A DNA stretch of 64,000 nucleotides from Corynebacterium sp. Marseille-P4321 (GCF_903645305.1 NZ_CAHJXO010000002.1:558001-622000); one strand, 5' to 3'; positions 1-9,181 are shown, counted from the first letter of the stretch. Translations and numbers: made by a program. The notes: generated from the sequence alone by a model not told the origin.

Positions 1-243
<243 letters not shown>

Positions 244-520
244 AGGCCGTGAAAAGCCCAACCAAACTGGCAAAAAACAAACCAACCAACACCCAAAACA
301 AGATGCCGGACTGGCAATCCTCAAATTACTGCTGCAAAAAATCACAACACATGGCACCTGCGCATCCGACGAGGAAAAACCACAAGCACCACAAACATGA
401 ATCAGTTCACGATCCACCAGAAACAATCATTGCCATCAAAGGTTCACAACAACTGCAACCAGCACACACCAACCACACCAAAAACGATGCAGCACAGCGC
501 ACACGCAACCAACCCACAAA

Positions 521-558
521 CAAAAAATATGCATTGGCACACTATCGAGTTCTCAAAC
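521..558 (-). promoter_or_regulatory. rRNA leader processing/antitermination element
   Basis: On the minus strand this reads TTTGAGAACTCGATAGTG followed by TGCCAATGCATATTTTTTG. The TTTGAGAACTCAATAGTGTG motif is typical of actinobacterial rRNA operon leaders, between the promoters and the 16S gene, where it takes part in antitermination and pre-rRNA processing. The role is inferred from the motif and its position about 280 nt upstream of the 16S start. Confidence 0.6.
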
Positions 559-616
559 AACACCAGCACACTCAGCGCAACAAGCTCTTGCCTGCCTGCC
601 GCAGCGGCCTCGATCG

Positions 617-646
617 AAGTTACACCGTCATGAAACTCTGTGTCAA
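617..646 (-). promoter_or_regulatory. rrn promoter candidate (proximal)
   Basis: On the minus strand there is a perfect -35 hexamer TTGACA (641-646), an 18-nt spacer and a -10-like TAACTT (617-622). It fires towards the leader element and 16S gene. No experimental start site is known from the sequence alone. Confidence 0.5.
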
Positions 647-738
647 ACCAGCGTTTGAACCACGTTCACTCAGCCGTAACCTCTATTTGATTTTCGTTGC
701 CCCGCTCCTTGAATCAGGCGCTCGAAGCAACGGGGGAC

Positions 739-769
739 AATATAACCACGCCACGCAACACCTACGCAA
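739..769 (-). promoter_or_regulatory. rrn promoter candidate (distal)
   Basis: On the minus strand a TATATT -10 (739-744) lies 19 nt from a TTGCGT -35-like hexamer (764-769), just downstream of the end of the ABC ATPase gene. With the site at 617-646 this would give the tandem promoters common for rRNA operons. The spacer is slightly long, so the call is tentative. Confidence 0.35.
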
Positions 770-798
770 ACATGCAGCTAGACACCCATAAACCCTTG

Positions 799-1554
799 CT
801 AATGGTACGCGGCAATAGGGCCGTGCGGGCCGTCGATGACCTGCACCGGGGTGTTGAAGATGTCGGTGAGCAACGCGTTCTTCATGATTTCCTCCACGGT
901 GCCGAACGCCGCGATCTCGCCGTCTTTCACTGCGCAGATGTAGTCGGCGTAGCGCGCTGCGAAGTTGATATCGTGCAGCACGATGATGATCGTGCGTCCG
1001 AATTCGCGGGCTGCAGTATGCAGGTGCTTCATCATCTCCACGGAGTGTGCGATGTCGAGGTTGTTCAGGGGCTCGTCGAGAAGCACATAGTCCGTTTCCT
1101 GGCACAACACCATTGCCACGTACGCGCGCTGGCGCTGTCCGCCGGAAAGCTGGTCGAGGTAACGGTGCTCGAGCGGGCCAAGCCCGAAGAAGTCGATGTA
1201 GCGCGAAATGATCTGCTCGTCCTCTGGTGTGAGACGGCCGCGCGAATACGGGAAGCGGCCGAAGCCCACCAGTTGGCGCACGGTAAGGCGCGTGACGAAG
1301 TGGTTTTCCTGGCGCAGGATAGACAGGATTTTCGCGAGGTCCTGCGATTTGGCTTTGGTCACGTCCATCTCGCCAATGCGGACAGCGCCGGCGTCGAGAG
1401 GCAAAAGGCGCCCGATGGTGGTGAGCAGGGTCGACTTGCCCGCACCGTTCGGGCCCACCAGCGCGGTGATGCCGCCGGCGGGGATGTCTAGGGTGACAGG
1501 CCCGATGTCGGCGCCGTCCCCGTAGGTTTTGCGTACGCCCTCTAGCTCGATCAC
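799..1554 (-). CDS. Iron-siderophore ABC transporter, ATP-binding protein
   Basis: Cytoplasmic ATPase (251 aa) that powers uptake of a ferric siderophore. It has a Walker A GPNGAGKST near residue 34, the ABC signature LSGGQRQRA near 136, Walker B DYVLLDEPLNNLD near 156 and a switch histidine in LHDINF, as in the FecE/FepC family. The GTG start at 1554 is chosen because the protein opens IELEGVRKTYG there, and because this start overlaps the upstream permease stop by 3 nt (1551-1553), indicating translational coupling. It is the last gene of a four-gene minus-strand operon below two DtxR-like boxes. The exact siderophore cannot be read from the sequence. Confidence 0.93.
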   Translation of the reverse strand: MIELEGVRKTYGDGADIGPVTLDIPAGGITALVGPNGAGKSTLLTTIGRLLPLDAGAVRIGEMDVTKAKSQDLAKILSILRQENHFVTRLTVRQLVGFGRFPYSRGRLTPEDEQIISRYIDFFGLGPLEHRYLDQLSGGQRQRAYVAMVLCQETDYVLLDEPLNNLDIAHSVEMMKHLHTAAREFGRTIIIVLHDINFAARYADYICAVKDGEIAAFGTVEEIMKNALLTDIFNTPVQVIDGPHGPIAAYH

Positions 1555-2570
1555 AGGCTCCCCTTTCGCAGGATCACAATCAAAAATGTCACGCCACCGA
1601 CTAGCTCGATGATGATGGACACCACGCCCTGCGCGTAGAAAATGTGGTTCATCACGAAGTACGCGCCGGCCAGGATGCAGTAGCCGAGTAGCGCCGCCAT
1701 CGGGAAGAGAAAGCGGTGGTCGTAGGTGTCGGCGAACTGGTAGGCCAGGGTGGCCACCAGGAATCCGAGGAAGGTCATCGGCCCCACCAGCGCCGTCGAC
1801 ACTGCCATCAGCACAGAGACCAGCACCAGGGTGTAAATCGCGTTGGCGGTGTGGTTCACCCCAAGGTTCACCGCAACGTCGCGCCCCAGCCCGAGCACGT
1901 TGAGCCGCCGCGAGTTGAGGCACATTAGCGTCACCGCGGCGATGACCAGCGGGATGGCTAGCGGGTAGTACTCGGGGTCGGCGTTATTCACCGAGCCGAA
2001 CAGTCGCGCGGTGAGCACGTCGAACTCGCTCGGGGTGAGCATGCGCTGCATGAAGGTGGACACGCTTCCCAGTCCCCCGCCGATCACAATTCCCACCAAG
2101 AGCATCGCCTGCATATCCGCGCTTTTCCCGGCGAGTAGCCAGGTATACAGCAGCAGACTCAGGCCCACCATGAGCACGAGTTGGAAGACGAACATGCTCA
2201 GTGTGCGGGCATTGCTCAGCCCTGCGGCACCGAGGAAGTACACGGTGGCGGTATGAATCGCCACGTAAAGAGACTCAAACCCCATGATCGAGGGCGTGAG
2301 AATTCGGTTGTTTGTCACGGTCTGAAACGCCACCGTCGCCACCGCCTGGCACACCGCCACCAGCGCCATCGCAATGACGGAGTTCAGTCGCCGCTGCGCA
2401 ATCAGCCAGTAGCCGCGCGAACCGAACTCCATCGGATTTTCATACGCAAGCAGGCCAGCGGTGAACAGCACCGCGGCGACGGCAAGGCAGGCAAGGATCA
2501 GCCAGTAGCGCGATTTGCTTGTCGACGTTTGAAAGGCGCCCACACTTCTCTGTTCCACGGTTTTAACCAC
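1551..2570 (-). CDS. Iron-siderophore ABC transporter permease (FecCD family)
   Basis: Integral membrane protein of 339 aa with about nine to ten hydrophobic helices, matching FecCD/BtuC-type permeases in length and pattern. It has the typical conserved segment around PSIMGFESLY and the cytoplasmic coupling region GLGRDVAVNLGV, which contacts the ATPase. It overlaps the ATPase start (1551-1554) and the preceding permease (2563-2570), so all members are translationally coupled. With the second permease it probably forms a heterodimeric channel for the lipoprotein-delivered siderophore. Confidence 0.92.
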   Translation of the reverse strand: MVKTVEQRSVGAFQTSTSKSRYWLILACLAVAAVLFTAGLLAYENPMEFGSRGYWLIAQRRLNSVIAMALVAVCQAVATVAFQTVTNNRILTPSIMGFESLYVAIHTATVYFLGAAGLSNARTLSMFVFQLVLMVGLSLLLYTWLLAGKSADMQAMLLVGIVIGGGLGSVSTFMQRMLTPSEFDVLTARLFGSVNNADPEYYPLAIPLVIAAVTLMCLNSRRLNVLGLGRDVAVNLGVNHTANAIYTLVLVSVLMAVSTALVGPMTFLGFLVATLAYQFADTYDHRFLFPMAALLGYCILAGAYFVMNHIFYAQGVVSIIIELVGGVTFLIVILRKGSL

Positions 2571-3540
2571 GGCGCGACTGCCTCACAATCATCGCCACGA
2601 ACACCACGGCGCCCACCACGCCCAAGATCACGGCCACCGGCATCTCGAACGGGGCGATGATCGTTCGACCGATCAGGTCGCAGACCGTCACCACACCGAT
2701 CCCGGTCAGGCAAACCCAAGGCAGGTTGGACCTGAGGTCGTCGCCAAGCACCATGCTCACAATGTTCGGCACGATCAACCCGATGAACGGCAAGTTGCCC
2801 ACCACCACCGTCACCACTCCCGAGGCAACCGCGACGAGCGCGGTGCCCACGAACACGATGCGGTTGTAGTCCAAGCCGATGCTCACCGCGATGTCCTCGC
2901 CCAAACCGGCGGCGGTAAGCCGGTCGGCGTAGAAGAACACCGCAACCACCACCAGCGCCACGATCCACAGCACCTCGTACTGGCCGGCGATCACACTGGT
3001 GAACGAGCCGGCGAACCACACGCCGAGCGACTGCAGCAAGTCGGTCTGCAGCGCCCAGAACGTGGAAATTGAACTGACTACTGCCCCGAGCATGATGCCC
3101 ACGATCGGCACGATGAGGCTGGAGCGCAGCGTCACCCGGCGCAGAAACGCAAAGAACACCATGGTGCCCACAAACGCGAATGCAACCGCAAGCAGCATGC
3201 GCGCCATCACGCTGCCGTGCGGGAAGAAAACGAAAGAGGCGAGCAAACCCAGCCCCGCCCACTCCGTGGTGCCCGTGGTAGTGGGTTCGACGAAGCGGTT
3301 CTGGGTGAGCATCTGCATAATCAGCCCGCTCATTGCCATGGCCGCGCCCGCAAGCACCAGCGCAATGGTGCGGGGGACGCGGGTGGTGCGAAACATCGCC
3401 CAGCCGTCCTCTGAGCCCAACACGTCGTACTGCCCGACTGTGAGCGACAGGGCGAGCAAGGCGGTGACAATGACGAGACCCACCGCAAGCTTCCTATTGA
3501 AAAGCCTGCGGCGGGTGGTCGCTGTCGCGGTTTGCGTCAT
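2563..3540 (-). CDS. Iron-siderophore ABC transporter permease (FecCD family)
   Basis: Second FecCD-type permease (325 aa from the ATG at 3540), with multiple transmembrane helices, a conserved FVEPTTTGTTEWAGLG segment and an ADRLTAAGLGEDIAVSIG coupling region. The reading frame stays open seven codons upstream, but the ATG at 3540 (MTQTATATTRR) gives the usual short basic N-terminus and sits 4 nt after the binding-protein stop. It overlaps the next permease by 8 nt. Confidence 0.92.
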   Translation of the reverse strand: MTQTATATTRRRLFNRKLAVGLVIVTALLALSLTVGQYDVLGSEDGWAMFRTTRVPRTIALVLAGAAMAMSGLIMQMLTQNRFVEPTTTGTTEWAGLGLLASFVFFPHGSVMARMLLAVAFAFVGTMVFFAFLRRVTLRSSLIVPIVGIMLGAVVSSISTFWALQTDLLQSLGVWFAGSFTSVIAGQYEVLWIVALVVVAVFFYADRLTAAGLGEDIAVSIGLDYNRIVFVGTALVAVASGVVTVVVGNLPFIGLIVPNIVSMVLGDDLRSNLPWVCLTGIGVVTVCDLIGRTIIAPFEMPVAVILGVVGAVVFVAMIVRQSRRG

Positions 3541-3544
3541 AAAA

Positions 3545-4579
3545 CTACTTGGCTGCCTCAAACTGGTCGGCGAGCTGGTTCAAAATCTCGGTGTACGTAA
3601 TGATCGACTCGTTGGTGTATGTGTCTTTCGGCGCAATGTACACGTGATCCCCCTTCACTGCAGAAACGTTCTGCAACGCAGCGGAATCGCTGATCACGCT
3701 CAGCGCCTCCGGCGAGCCCTCGTCAGTCTTCGTGCCAGCGTCGCGGTCAAGCACCAGCAGCCAATCCGGGTTGGAGTCCGCGATGGCCTCGACAGAGATG
3801 TCATCACCCTGGTGGTCGTCGGAGGCATTTTCCACCTCCAGCGCCGGGGTGAGGCCGATCAGGTCGAACAGCGGGCCCCACGTGCGACCGATAGTCGGCG
3901 CGACGTAGCCAATTTCGCCGCCGGAGACGTTGAGCGCCATCACGGTCTGCTCCGGGTTGTAAGTGTCACGGGCGCGCTGGACGGCCTTGGTAAACTCCTC
4001 GACGGTTTGCTCCGCCTCGGCCTGCTTGCCGAAGACCTCGCCGAGCTCAAGCGTTTGGCGGATGAGCTCCTGGTCGAACTTCTCACCGTCGCGAGGCTCG
4101 AAGTCCAGCAGCACCGCGTCCGGCACGAGCTTTTCAATGTCCTGGTCGTACTGCTCGAAGCGCTGGCCCGAGATCACCACGTCCGGGTCCGCCGCGACGA
4201 TGGCCTCCAGGTTCGGCTCGCGGTGGTTGCCGATATCCACGATGTCGTCATCCTCGCCGATCCCCGGGATCGTGTCGGGCACCAGGGCGCGAGCCGCGGC
4301 GACAGGCTTCACCCCCCAGCTGTCCAGCAGCTCGAAGGTGCGGTTGTCCAGGGCCACGACGCGCTGCGGCGGGCTAGGCACCGTCTTCTCGCCGTAGTTA
4401 TCGGTGACGGTGACAGTGCCCGTTGCCACGTCGTCGCCCGCAGCCTCGGTTGCGGTGGTGGTTTCCTCCGAAGGCTCGTTGGAATCCACGGCCGGCTCGG
4501 TGTCGGTGGAGCAGCCTGCGAGCACGAGGGAGCCGGCGGCGGCGAGGGCAATCAGCGAAGTGCGTGAAAAACGGGTCAT
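3545..4579 (-). CDS. Siderophore-binding lipoprotein
   Basis: Extracytoplasmic solute-binding lipoprotein (344 aa) of the FepB/FhuD helical-backbone type. It starts with a signal sequence and lipobox LVLAGC (cysteine near residue 22), then a Thr/Glu-rich linker and the periplasmic-binding fold. Conserved landmarks include PQRVVALD, ADPDVVISG and the NPDWLLVLDRD region. ATG 4579 is chosen because AAGGA lies 5 nt upstream; an alternative ATG at 4585 overlaps that ribosome-binding site. It is the first gene of the operon and directly follows the DtxR-like boxes, which supports an iron-siderophore substrate. Confidence 0.92.
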   Translation of the reverse strand: MTRFSRTSLIALAAAGSLVLAGCSTDTEPAVDSNEPSEETTTATEAAGDDVATGTVTVTDNYGEKTVPSPPQRVVALDNRTFELLDSWGVKPVAAARALVPDTIPGIGEDDDIVDIGNHREPNLEAIVAADPDVVISGQRFEQYDQDIEKLVPDAVLLDFEPRDGEKFDQELIRQTLELGEVFGKQAEAEQTVEEFTKAVQRARDTYNPEQTVMALNVSGGEIGYVAPTIGRTWGPLFDLIGLTPALEVENASDDHQGDDISVEAIADSNPDWLLVLDRDAGTKTDEGSPEALSVISDSAALQNVSAVKGDHVYIAPKDTYTNESIITYTEILNQLADQFEAAK

Positions 4580-4604
4580 GTTCATCCTTGACTTATCCGT
4601 AAAG

Positions 4605-4638
4605 TTAGGGTTGCCTGACATACTTTAGGCTAACCAAA
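4605..4638 (-). promoter_or_regulatory. Two overlapping DtxR-like iron boxes
   Basis: Against the 19-bp DtxR consensus TTAGGTTAGCCTAACCTAA, the minus strand at 4620-4638 matches 15 of 19 positions (TTTGGTTAGCCTAAAGTAT) and the plus strand at 4605-4623 matches 14 of 19 (TTAGGGTTGCCTGACATAC). The sites sit 26-59 nt upstream of the lipoprotein start, where a dimeric iron repressor would block transcription. Regulation by DtxR is inferred from the match and the gene content. Confidence 0.8.
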
Positions 4639-4779
4639 CCTAGACGCACAAACAGCCCCGGCCATCCGGCCAGGAATAGGGTGGGCAAGATTTTGTTTGT
4701 TGATGAAACATCTATGAGGAGAGAACTTCGCCGAACACCGAGGGCCCCGTCACCGGCTACCCCATCGACTAAACAAAAA

Positions 4780-4805
4780 CCCGCTGGCCAGTGACGGCCA
4801 GCGGG
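4780..4805 (-). terminator. Rho-independent terminator of ssrA
   Basis: Perfect 10-bp stem CCCGCTGGCC/GGCCAGCGGG with a 6-nt loop, followed on the minus strand by TTTTTGTTT. It lies 14 nt downstream of the tmRNA 3' end. The plus-strand side also has TTTT, so it could work in both directions. Confidence 0.9.
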
Positions 4806-4818
4806 TTTTCGCACTAGG

Positions 4819-5207
4819 TGGAGCCGCCGGGAATTGAACCCGGGTCCTTCACCACCGCGCCAGGGCTTCTCCGTGCGCAGTTCGCGCGCTATCTCTCATC
4901 GGCCCTCCGGATCAGGCGAACATGTCCGGATGATGGGCCCAGTTGGTGAAAAGTGTCCCTTCCAAGGCCCCACCAACAGGGCCGGAAGGCTAGTCCCCTG
5001 AGTCGACGCCAGGTACCGGGTCGGGGACATCCCCGGCCTGACGGACACGCAGGTCGCTGAACCTATTTCAATTAGGCAGCGAGGGCGTAGTCACGCTGAG
5101 AGTTCTTCTCTGCGTTTATTAGTTACAGCGACGCTTTCGGTGGTCTCCTGCCTGCACCGGCACGCTTCCCCTGGCTTAGTCGATGAAGTCGAAACCAAAT
5201 CGACCCC
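4819..5207 (-). ncRNA. ssrA: tmRNA (ssrA)
   Basis: Transfer-messenger RNA that rescues stalled ribosomes with SmpB. The tRNA-like ends pair GGGGTCG (5' end at 5207) with CGGCTCC (4820-4826), with discriminator A at 4819 and a T-arm GGGTTCAATTCCC. The mRNA-like part encodes the tag AEKNSQRDYALAA followed by TAA, very close to other actinobacterial tags ending YALAA. The three bases after the discriminator are CCT rather than CCA, so the CCA end must be added or repaired after processing. About 389 nt long, normal for the family; smpB lies about 730 nt upstream on the same strand. Confidence 0.97.
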
Positions 5208-5235
5208 TTCACTACGAAGAAACGTAGGAGTAGGA

Positions 5236-5265
5236 ACTTTATCCCCTCCACGTCACCTACGTCAA
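5236..5265 (-). promoter_or_regulatory. ssrA promoter candidate
   Basis: On the minus strand a -35 TTGACG (5260-5265), an 18-nt spacer and a -10 TAAAGT (5236-5241) lie about 29 nt before the mature tmRNA 5' end, leaving a short leader for RNase P to remove. The -35 box overlaps the last codons of the SDR gene. Confidence 0.55.
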
Positions 5266-5916
5266 GGCCGGGCGCACGCGCAGGAACTCCACCACTGCGT
5301 CCGGGCCTGCGTCGACGGCCAGGCGCACCGCTTTTGATACTTCCTCGGGCGCCATCTTCGGCCGTCCGTCGTCGCCGGAGAGCATGTCGGTGTCGGTCCG
5401 CCCAGGGTGAATTGAGGTCACGCGCACGCGTCCCGCTTCCTCCAGCTGCAGCGATTCGGTGAAACCGCGCAGCGCGAACTTGGAGGCGCAGTACGCCGTG
5501 TTCTCGGCAACTCCGTGGAACCCGGCGCCGGAGTTGATCGTGATGATCAAACCGGAGGATCGTCGTAAAGCTGGCAAAAGCTCCCGGGTGAGCGTCACGG
5601 GCGCCATCACATTGACCTCGAGCGACTCGCGCCACTGCTCATCGCTCAGCTCCTCGAACGGGCCCTTGTGCAGCACGCCTGCCGCGAGTACGAGCACGTC
5701 GAGCTCCTCGATCTCGCGCGCGGCCTGCACAATCGCGCCCGAGTCGGTGAGATCCACCTCGAAGGGTTCGGCGCTGGGCAGCTTATCGACGGCTTCCGCC
5801 GCCCCACCCTTCCTCGACGCCCCAACGTAAATGTGGTGGTCCCTGCCTAAATCCTCTGCGATGGCGCGACCGATGCCGCGCGACGCCCCGGTGATGAGTG
5901 CCTTCTTCATAGACAT
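5257..5916 (-). CDS. Short-chain dehydrogenase/reductase (classical SDR)
   Basis: Cytoplasmic NAD(P)-dependent oxidoreductase of about 219 aa. The cofactor motif TGASRGIG is at the N-terminus, followed by an LAAG motif (for NNAG) in the middle and a catalytic YCASK with the serine in ITINSGAG. The substrate is not evident. It lies between smpB and ssrA on the same strand, ending where the ssrA promoter begins. Possible starts are ATG 5916, ATG 5910 and TTG 5919; none has a strong ribosome-binding site, so the exact N-terminus is uncertain by a few residues. Confidence 0.88.
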   Translation of the reverse strand: MSMKKALITGASRGIGRAIAEDLGRDHHIYVGASRKGGAAEAVDKLPSAEPFEVDLTDSGAIVQAAREIEELDVLVLAAGVLHKGPFEELSDEQWRESLEVNVMAPVTLTRELLPALRRSSGLIITINSGAGFHGVAENTAYCASKFALRGFTESLQLEEAGRVRVTSIHPGRTDTDMLSGDDGRPKMAPEEVSKAVRLAVDAGPDAVVEFLRVRPALT

Positions 5917-5937
5917 CAACCGTACAGAAACCGACGT

Positions 5938-6426
5938 CTAGGCCTTGATGCCCTTGAATTTGCGGCCCAGCTCGCGGGTGATCTCGCGGTCCTCGGTGCG
6001 GCGCTTGATGGCCTGGCGCTTGTCGTAATCCTGCTTACCTTGGGCAAGCCCCAGTTCCACCTTGGCGCGGCCGTCCTTCAGGTAGAGCGAGAGCGGGATG
6101 AGGGTGCGGTTGCCGTCGCGAACTTTGCCCTCCAGCGAGTCGATCTCGCGGCGGTGCATGAGCAGCTTGCGCGTGCGGCGCGGCGGGTGGTTCGTCCAAT
6201 GCCCCTTCGAGTACTCGGGGATGTGCATGTTGCGAATCCACACCTCACCGTTATCGATGGTGGCAAACGCCTCCACCAGCGACACCTTGCCCTCGCGCAA
6301 CGCTTTGATCTCGGTGCCTTGCAACACGATGCCGCACTCCCAGGTGTCCAGGATGTGGTAGTCGTGCCGCGCCTTGCGGTTGGTGGCCAGCACGTTGGAC
6401 TGCGGTTGCTTTTTCTTCTTCGCCAT
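5938..6426 (-). CDS. smpB: SsrA-binding protein SmpB
   Basis: Small basic RNA-binding protein (162 aa) that binds the tRNA-like part of tmRNA and delivers it to stalled ribosomes. It shows the family core: NRKARHDYHILDTWECGIVL, GTEIKALREGKVSL, the Arg/Lys-rich RKLLMHRREI segment and a basic C-terminal tail that reaches into the mRNA channel. ATG 6426 is chosen, with AGGTG upstream; an in-frame GTG at 6435 would add three residues. It follows ftsX closely and lies near ssrA, keeping the two trans-translation partners together. Confidence 0.97.
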   Translation of the reverse strand: MAKKKKQPQSNVLATNRKARHDYHILDTWECGIVLQGTEIKALREGKVSLVEAFATIDNGEVWIRNMHIPEYSKGHWTNHPPRRTRKLLMHRREIDSLEGKVRDGNRTLIPLSLYLKDGRAKVELGLAQGKQDYDKRQAIKRRTEDREITRELGRKFKGIKA

Positions 6427-6435
6427 CTGCTTCAC

Positions 6436-7338
6436 CTACTTCCGCACGTACGAGCGCAGCGCCACCTGTGCCGCCGCGCCACCGAGCAGCATCGCAATCA
6501 AGCCGGTTAACGGCATCACGGTCCACACCGCGGAATCCGGCACGCGCGCGATGAGCTGGGAGGCGTACAGGTCGCCGAGCAACGGGTCCACCAGGAACTG
6601 CTTCAACGCCCAGACGCCGAAGGTGGCAATCACCGCGCCGAGCGCCACTGCGATCACGGCTTCCAGCACAAACGGGGCCTGGGTGTACCAGCGCGACGCG
6701 CCCACCATGCGCATGATGGAGATCTGCTCGCGGCGGTTGAACGCGGCGAGCTGCACCATGTTCGCGATGAGGAACACCGCCGCGAGCGCCTGCGCGGCCG
6801 CGACGATGAACGCGACGTTCCTGAACGTGTTCAGGGTGCCCGCTGCGGAGCTGACGGTGTCGGCCTGGTCGGTCACAACTGCCACCTGCGGCAGATCCCG
6901 GATGGCATCGAGGGGCGCCGTGTCCGTCGGGTCCGTGAGCCGCACGTGCAACGCCGCCGGCAGCGCCTCCGGGGAGGTTTCGCGCACCAGCTCCGGCTCG
7001 GACTCCTGGAACAGCTCCACGAAACGCTCGTAGGACTGCTCGCGCGAGCGGAACGTCACCTGCTCCACCCTGTCGTCCGCCTGCAGGCGGTCGCGCACCT
7101 CGGTGCACGCCTCGGAGGAGCAGTCTTGGTCCCCTGCCGAGATGCTCTCGTCCAGCTCCACCATCACCTCAACGCGGTCGAGGTACATATCCTTCGTGTC
7201 GGCGGTGGCCTGCGAAATCATCACGCCGGCGCCGACGAGGATGAGCGAGAGCGCGGTAGTGATCACCAACGCGATGGTCATGGTGATGTTGCGCCCCAGG
7301 CCTTTGAAGCCTTCGCGGAAAATGAAGTTCCAATTCAC
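6436..7338 (-). CDS. ftsX: Cell division protein FtsX
   Basis: Membrane partner of FtsE (300 aa); the FtsEX complex activates cell-wall hydrolases at the septum. It has an N-terminal helix at residues ~20-42, a large extracellular loop of about 125 residues with a cysteine pair (DCSSEAC), and three C-terminal helices, as in the ABC3 permease-like FtsX family. The start is GTG 7338, preceded by GAGG. The gap to the ftsE stop is only 5 nt, so the two genes are co-transcribed; smpB follows directly. Confidence 0.96.
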   Translation of the reverse strand: MNWNFIFREGFKGLGRNITMTIALVITTALSLILVGAGVMISQATADTKDMYLDRVEVMVELDESISAGDQDCSSEACTEVRDRLQADDRVEQVTFRSREQSYERFVELFQESEPELVRETSPEALPAALHVRLTDPTDTAPLDAIRDLPQVAVVTDQADTVSSAAGTLNTFRNVAFIVAAAQALAAVFLIANMVQLAAFNRREQISIMRMVGASRWYTQAPFVLEAVIAVALGAVIATFGVWALKQFLVDPLLGDLYASQLIARVPDSAVWTVMPLTGLIAMLLGGAAAQVALRSYVRK

Positions 7339-7343
7339 GGTTT

Positions 7344-8036
7344 CTACCTCCTCACGTCGCCGTACATGCCGTTGTGTTCGTCGCGGACGACGTCGCCAAG
7401 CTGCAGCTCCACCACGCGCTTGCGCATGTCATCCACCGCGCGCGCATTGTGGGTGGACATCAGCACGGTGGTACCCATGCGGTTGATGCGCGCCAGAAGC
7501 GCCATGATTTCGGCGGCGGTGCCGGGGTCGAGGTTGCCGGTTGGCTCGTCGGCAAGCATGAGCGGAGGCTTATCGACGAAAGCTCGCGCGATCGCCACCC
7601 TCTGCTGCTCACCACCGGACAGCTCCCGCGGCATACGCTTTGCCTTCGAACCTAGCCCGACAAGTTCCAGCGCATCCGGCACCTGCTTGGCTATGCGCTG
7701 CTTCGACTTGCCGGTTACCTCAAGCGCGAAAGCCACGTTGTCGTAGACGTTCAGGTTCGGCAGCAGACGGAAGTCCTGGAACACGTAGCCGATGGACTGG
7801 CGCAGCGCGTTGATCTCCTTGCCCTGCAACGCGTTGACGTGGAAATCGTTGAAGAAGATGTCGCCGGAGGTGACGTTTTCTTCGCGGATGAGCAGCTCGA
7901 GGAACGTCGACTTACCGGAGCCGGACGCGCCGATGAGGAACACGAATTCGCCGTCCGGGATTTCCAGCGTGACGTCGTTGAGCGCCGGGCGCGTCGACGT
8001 CGGGTACGTCTTGGTCACGTGGTCGAATCGAATCAC
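7344..8036 (-). CDS. ftsE: Cell division ATP-binding protein FtsE
   Basis: Cytoplasmic ABC ATPase (230 aa) that drives FtsX. It contains Walker [10 protein letters not shown] near residue 39, the Q-loop [11 protein letters not shown], signature [14 protein letters not shown], Walker [14 protein letters not shown] and the switch histidine in STHNARAVD, all at the spacing usual for FtsE. GTG 8036 gives the standard N-terminus ([11 protein letters not shown]); the frame is open 13 codons further upstream without family similarity. It lies downstream of prfB on the same strand. Confidence 0.96.
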   Translation of the reverse strand: MIRFDHVTKTYPTSTRPALNDVTLEIPDGEFVFLIGASGSGKSTFLELLIREENVTSGDIFFNDFHVNALQGKEINALRQSIGYVFQDFRLLPNLNVYDNVAFALEVTGKSKQRIAKQVPDALELVGLGSKAKRMPRELSGGEQQRVAIARAFVDKPPLMLADEPTGNLDPGTAAEIMALLARINRMGTTVLMSTHNARAVDDMRKRVVELQLGDVVRDEHNGMYGDVRR

Positions 8037-8071
8037 CCGCCACACCTTACCTGCTGCGACATGAAACGATG

Positions 8072-9181
8072 TCACCCGTGGTAGGCGTCGGTCTCCTCGG
8101 CCATGCGCCAGCGGATGCCCGCCTCCAAAAAGCCGTCGATGTCACCGTCGAGCACCTTCTGTGGGTCCCCCACCTCGTATTCGGTGCGCAGGTCTTTCAC
8201 CATCTGGTACGGGTGCAGCACGTAGGAGCGCATCTGGTTGCCCCAGCTGGCGTTGCCGCCGGCGCCGAGCGCGTCCATCTCCGCTTTCTCTTCCTGGCGC
8301 TTCTTCTCCAGCAGCTTCGACTGCAACACGTTGAGCGCCGAGGCCTTGTTCTGAATCTGCGACTTCTCGTTCTGGCAGGTCACCACAATCCCGGTCGGGA
8401 TGTGGGTGATGCGCACCGCGGAGTCGGTGGTGTTCACGCTCTGCCCGCCAGGGCCGGAGGAGCGGTACACGTCGACGCGGATGTCTGAATCCGGGATATC
8501 GATGTGGTCGGTCTGCTCCACCACCGGCAGCACCTCCACCTCGGCGAACGAGGTCTGGCGGCGGCCCTGGTTGTCGAACGGCGAGATGCGCACGAGCCGG
8601 TGCGCCCCCTGCTCCACGGAGAGCTGGCCGTACATGTACTCGCCGTGCACCACGAAGGTCGCGGACTTGATCCCGGCCTCCTCCGCGTAGGAGATGTCGT
8701 AGATGTCCACTTTGTGGCCGTTCTTCTCGGCCCAACGGGTGTACATGCGCATGAGCATCTCGGCCCAGTCCGCGGCATCCACGCCGCCGGCGCCGGAGCG
8801 GATGTTCACCACTGCTTCACGCTCGTCGTACTCGCCGGAGAGCATGGTCTGCACCTCAAGCGAATCGATCGCCGCGGTGACGTCGGCGAGCTCCTCGTCG
8901 GCCATGGAAGCGTCGCCTTCTTCCTCGGCGAGCTCGTACATCACCGGTAGGTCGTCGATACGCGCGCGAAGCCCCTGCACCTTGCGCAACCTGCCCTGCA
9001 CGCTGGACAGCTCGGTGGTCACCTGCTGCGCGTGCGCCGGGTCGTCCCACAGGCTCGGGTCGCCCGCCTGGGCTTCCAACTCCCGGGCGCGCTCGGCCAA
9101 GGCGTCGAGGTCCAGCACCTTCTCAATGGTGGCGAGGGTCTTCTCGAGGTCCTGAATGCGCGCTTGGGTTTCCGGTTGCAT
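8072..9181 (-). CDS. prfB: Peptide chain release factor 2
   Basis: Releases the finished polypeptide at UGA and UAA codons. The 369-aa protein has the RF2 stop-codon recognition tripeptide SPF at residues 200-202 and the catalytic GGQ at 245-247 in GPGGQSVN. The reading frame is continuous from ATG 9181: the programmed +1 frameshift with an in-frame UGA near codon 25, known from many other bacteria, is absent. It is divergent from thiC and heads the prfB-ftsE-ftsX-smpB cluster. Confidence 0.97.
   Translation of the reverse strand: MQPETQARIQDLEKTLATIEKVLDLDALAERARELEAQAGDPSLWDDPAHAQQVTTELSSVQGRLRKVQGLRARIDDLPVMYELAEEEGDASMADEELADVTAAIDSLEVQTMLSGEYDEREAVVNIRSGAGGVDAADWAEMLMRMYTRWAEKNGHKVDIYDISYAEEAGIKSATFVVHGEYMYGQLSVEQGAHRLVRISPFDNQGRRQTSFAEVEVLPVVEQTDHIDIPDSDIRVDVYRSSGPGGQSVNTTDSAVRITHIPTGIVVTCQNEKSQIQNKASALNVLQSKLLEKKRQEEKAEMDALGAGGNASWGNQMRSYVLHPYQMVKDLRTEYEVGDPQKVLDGDIDGFLEAGIRWRMAEETDAYHG

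Larger units (their letters stand above)
244..798 (-). other. rrn upstream/leader region without protein genes
   Basis: This 555-base AC-rich stretch lies between the ABC ATPase stop and the 16S gene. I see no convincing protein gene; the open frames in it are Asn/Thr/His/Gln-rich low-complexity reads. It holds two promoter-like hexamer pairs (739-769 and 617-646) and a conserved rRNA leader element (521-558), so it is read as the rrn promoter and leader region on the minus strand. Confidence 0.75.

Noticed and set aside
249..791. Long plus-strand frame (180 codons) upstream of the 16S gene
   Set aside because: It is antisense to the rrn leader and promoters, with Asn/His/Thr/Lys-rich low-complexity content and no ribosome-binding site.
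2999..4567. 522-codon plus-strand frame across the siderophore genes
   Set aside because: Shadow frame antisense to the permease and lipoprotein, which have full family motifs and an operon structure.
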